Source: JASLDZ01 sp965199975
GTDB lineage: Bacteria > Pseudomonadota > Alphaproteobacteria > Caulobacterales > Caulobacteraceae
Reading direction: 5' to 3'
Assembly (NCBI GenBank): GCA_965199975.1
Contig: OZ241340.1
Span: 2,976,001-3,040,000, forward strand
DNA: 64,000 nt
The notes under the pieces were generated by a model, which saw only the letters and a program-made list of their open reading frames with translations, did not search any database and had not been told where the DNA came from. The translations under genes and the position numbers were made by a program. How positions within the stretch are numbered: the first letter of the stretch is position 1; each line of letters begins with the position of its first letter. Positions 61,586 to 64,000 of this stretch are shown here, piece by piece.

Positions 61586-62329
61586 TCAGATCACGACGAG
61601 CCCGCCACCGGCGACGATCTCCTCGCCCGTGACGAAGGTGGCGTCGGCCGCCAGGAACAGAACGGTGGCGGCGATCTCCTCGGGGCGCCCGATGCGGCCG
61701 AGCGGCACGCGCTCGGTGACGCCCGACTTGAAGCCTTCCACCTGCTGCGCGCTCAGGCCCGTCTTGGCGAATATCGGTGTCTCGACGGGTCCGGGGCTGA
61801 CGACGTTGACGCGGACGCCCTTGGGCGCGAGCTCGGCGCCGAGGGAGCGGGCGAAGGACCGCACGGCGGCCTTCGTGGCGGCGTATACGCTGGCGTCCGG
61901 CATTCCCGAGGAGGCCGCCGTAGACGCCGTGAAGATGATGGTCCCGCCCGCGGGGATGTAGGGCGCCGCGGCCTTGGCCGTGAACAGCGCGCCGCGCACG
62001 TTGATACGGAACTGCCGGTCGAAGCCCTCTTCGGTGAGGTCCTCCAGCGATGAGAAGGCGGCCACCCCTGCGTTGACGAACAGCACGTCAATGCGGCCGT
62101 GGCGAGCGGCCACGTCGTCGGCCAGCCTCTTGGAGGCCGCGGGATCGGCCTGGTCGGAAAGCACCACCTCCACGCCGGGCAGCTCCGCGCGGGCCTTGGC
62201 GAGACTGTCCGGGTTGGCCCCCGTAGCCACCACCGTGGCGCCTTCGGCCTTGAAGAGGCGCGCCGTGGCCGCGCCTATCCCCGTCGTGCCGCCGGTGATG
62301 AGCACGATCTTGTCTTGCAGTCTAGCCAT
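61586..62329 (-). CDS. SDR-family oxidoreductase
   Basis: This classical SDR is about 247 aa: TGGTTGIGAATARLF, NAGVAAFSS, FTASTAASSG with the catalytic Ser, YAATKAAVRSFARSL (Y-x-x-x-K), and EEIAATVLFLAADATFVTGEEIVAGGG. A start at MARLQDK (62329) matches the family; ATG 62338 is possible. It lies in a single-gene unit, convergent with the M28 gene. Confidence 0.9.
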   Translation of the reverse strand: MARLQDKIVLITGGTTGIGAATARLFKAEGATVVATGANPDSLAKARAELPGVEVVLSDQADPAASKRLADDVAARHGRIDVLFVNAGVAAFSSLEDLTEEGFDRQFRINVRGALFTAKAAAPYIPAGGTIIFTASTAASSGMPDASVYAATKAAVRSFARSLGAELAPKGVRVNVVSPGPVETPIFAKTGLSAQQVEGFKSGVTERVPLGRIGRPEEIAATVLFLAADATFVTGEEIVAGGGLVVI

Positions 62330-62627
62330 GATGTGCATTCCGTACCGATGAGTAGAGAATGTGCAGATAGGCGATCCGCTTCGGCATGGAAGCCGGTTGT
62401 TGCGATTAATTTCGACCGATCGCCGTCAGCGCGGATCCGCCTGCAGGTTTGGAGCCCGAACCGTTCAGACGGAAGCACGCCGGCGTGATCCCGCCTTCGT
62501 CGACCTTGCGCCGAGGACGCAACGATCCGAAAGCCCGAGAGCGGCAAGAGCGCGCCCCCTTCGGCCTCGGCGCAGGTCCGCAGAGGCGGGGCTGCGGGAC
62601 ACGCGGCTCCACATGATCCAGCGCGCT

Positions 62628-63284
62628 CTAGCCGACCCCCAGTTCGACGCCCGCGGCCCTGCGCGCGCGCTTGAGCGCGGCGAAAGCCGTGGCCGAGCCC
62701 GCGGCCATGCGCAGCAGCGCCCGGAGCTGGCGGGGGTCGCGCAGGAGGCGACGGGCGACCGCGGCGGAATCGATGCCGCCGTCGGCGCGCATGCCGGCGA
62801 TCGCTGCTGGCGCCAGGGCGTCGTCCGGAAGATCTGAGACGGCGCGCAGGACGGCGAAGCGCAGCCCGCGCACCTGCGCAGCGGCGGCGGCGAGGTGGCT
62901 CTCCATGTCGACCAGGGCCGCGCCGGTGCGCAGGCGCAGCGACGCCTTGGCCTGCGGGGTGTCGGCCGCCGCATCCACGCCCGCCACGTCCGCGGGGCGC
63001 GCGCCGGTGAGCGCCGCGAGGCGCGCGGTCCAGGCCGGGTCGGGGAAGAGGCGGCGGGCGCCGTCGCGCACCGTCGCCGCGACGGCGAGTTCGCCCAGCC
63101 GCAAGCCCGGCTGCAGTGCACCCGCCACGCCGAAGCTCAGCACGTGGGTGACATCGGCCGGAGCCAGCGCCGCCTCGATCCGTTCGCGCAGCAGCGCCGA
63201 ACGGCCGCCGCCTGAGACGGTGCGCACGCCAGGACCGGCGACGATGGCCGCTTCCTTGAAGAGGCCCGTGACGACCAGGATCAC
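62628..63284 (-). CDS. hpnG: Hopanoid-associated phosphorylase
   Basis: This 218-aa nucleoside-phosphorylase-like enzyme (PNP/MTAN fold) cleaves adenosyl-hopane to ribosyl-hopane. It shows VTGLFKEAAI, VLSFGVAGALQPGLRLGELAVA, VDMESHLAAAAA and VLRAVSDLPDDAL. GTG start. It lies 19 bp downstream of the shc gene, the standard hopanoid operon order. Confidence 0.9.
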   Translation of the reverse strand: MILVVTGLFKEAAIVAGPGVRTVSGGGRSALLRERIEAALAPADVTHVLSFGVAGALQPGLRLGELAVAATVRDGARRLFPDPAWTARLAALTGARPADVAGVDAAADTPQAKASLRLRTGAALVDMESHLAAAAAQVRGLRFAVLRAVSDLPDDALAPAAIAGMRADGGIDSAAVARRLLRDPRQLRALLRMAAGSATAFAALKRARRAAGVELGVG

Positions 63285-63303
63285 GCCTGTCGCACCAAGC
63301 GGC

Positions 63304-64000
63304 TCACATGCCCCACGCCACCTCGCGGTCGTTGGCGCGCATGAGGTTGCGGTAGCGCGCCACCGCCCAGAGGGGGAAGAATTTGGGATAGCCGTGATAG
63401 CGCAGGTAGAAGACGCGCGGAAAACCGCCGCCTACGTAGTGCTCCTGGCTCCACAGGCCGTCGGCCTCCTGGTGGGCGAGCATCCAGGCGACGCCGCGCT
63501 TCACCGCCTCGCTACCCACCTCGCCCACCGCCATCAGGCCCAACACGGCCCATGCCGTCTGCGAGGGGTTGGAGGCGTGCGGCCTGTAGCCGTCGTAGTC
63601 CAGCCGGTAGCTGTCGCCGTCCTCACCCCAGCCGCCGTCGGCGTTCTGGATGCGCGCGAGCCATTCCACGGCCCTGCGCACCATGGCCGACTTCGGGTCG
63701 ACGCCCGCGGCGTTCAGCGCACACAGCACCGACCACGTGCCGTAAATGTAGTTGATCCCCCAGCGGCCGAACCAGGAGCCCTCCTTGAGCTGGGTGGCTT
63801 CGAGGTACTTTATCGCCGCCTGCAGGCGCGCGCTGTCGGCGGGTTCGCCAAGCTGGGCCATCATCGAGACCACGCGCCCGGTCACGTCCTCGGTGGGCGG
63901 ATCGAGCAGGGCGCCGTGGTCGGCGAAGGGGATATTGTTGAGATAGGAATGCGTGTTGTCGGCGTCGAAGGCGGCGAAGCCGCCGCCCTTGGACTGCAGG
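63304..64000 (-). CDS. shc: Squalene-hopene cyclase, C-terminal part (runs off window)
   Basis: The last 231 codons of squalene-hopene cyclase are present, the 5' part being beyond the window. QW motifs are visible (QNADGGWGED, LKEGSWFGRWGINYIYGTW, QEADGLWSQEHY) along with HASNPSQTAWAVLGLM and the C-terminal FYLRYHGYPKFFPLWAVARY. It makes hopene/hopanol for hopanoid lipids. The catalytic DxDD site is upstream of the window edge. Confidence 0.95.
   Translation of the reverse strand, partial: LQSKGGGFAAFDADNTHSYLNNIPFADHGALLDPPTEDVTGRVVSMMAQLGEPADSARLQAAIKYLEATQLKEGSWFGRWGINYIYGTWSVLCALNAAGVDPKSAMVRRAVEWLARIQNADGGWGEDGDSYRLDYDGYRPHASNPSQTAWAVLGLMAVGEVGSEAVKRGVAWMLAHQEADGLWSQEHYVGGGFPRVFYLRYHGYPKFFPLWAVARYRNLMRANDREVAWGM

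Overview
The window is high-GC DNA from an alphaproteobacterium, most likely a member of the Caulobacterales close to Phenylobacterium or Caulobacter. I infer this from gene content and codon use, not from a marker gene. The supporting genes are an RsaD/RsaE/RsaF-like type I secretion system next to glycosyltransferases, RTX proteins, a HIG1 protein, hpnG-shc hopanoid genes, and recR and dapE.

Region 1 (1-16.4 kb) is a type I secretion and surface-glycan locus. It holds a GT4 glycosyltransferase and an RTX protein that are both frameshifted, an FkbM-like methyltransferase, the ABC ATPase/permease and HlyD adaptor, a methyltransferase-glycosyltransferase fusion and an intact TolC. A TolC fragment fused to an IS630 fragment follows. 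Next come small stress-type genes (csbD, HIG1, two small Pro/acidic ORFs, a methyltransferase) and an intact RTX protein.

Region 2 (16.56-39.40 kb) is a composite genomic island. A tRNA-Ala(CGC) gene has been split. Its 3' half lies at 16562-16606 and its 5' half at 39358-39396. A complete tRNA-Ala(CGC) in the middle (26063-26138) shares long identities with both halves. This marks two tandem elements, each with its own tyrosine recombinase at its right end, downstream of and co-oriented with a tRNA promoter. Element 1 carries a DUF6236-like protein, an ASCH protein, a serine recombinase, a P-loop ATPase of possible defence type and unknown genes. Element 2 carries a ParB-methyltransferase, a DUF5681 protein and a terminase (orphan phage packaging cassette). 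It also carries a PD-(D/E)XK nuclease divergent from an XRE regulator, a glycosyltransferase, a 1270-aa secreted RTX nuclease, an M15-like protein, and the integrase with a small partner ORF.

Region 3 (39.6-64 kb) looks like ordinary core genome. In order it holds an old yellow enzyme, a lipoprotein, a K+/H+ antiporter, an ATP-grasp/LLM oxidoreductase pair, a PAP2 phosphatase, recR, dapE and an SDR. A DUF969-DUF979-DUF2891-kynureninase operon, a tripartite EmrAB-NodT efflux pump, an ABC-2 exporter, an M28 peptidase, another SDR, hpnG and the 3' part of shc follow.

The best candidates for something new are: the nested islands that rebuild the tRNA from both sides and appear to place their integrases under tRNA promoters; the secretion tail shared by chromosomal RTX proteins and an island-borne nuclease; the small 'DVP' ORFs paired with GTG-start genes; and the unknown cargo of element 1.
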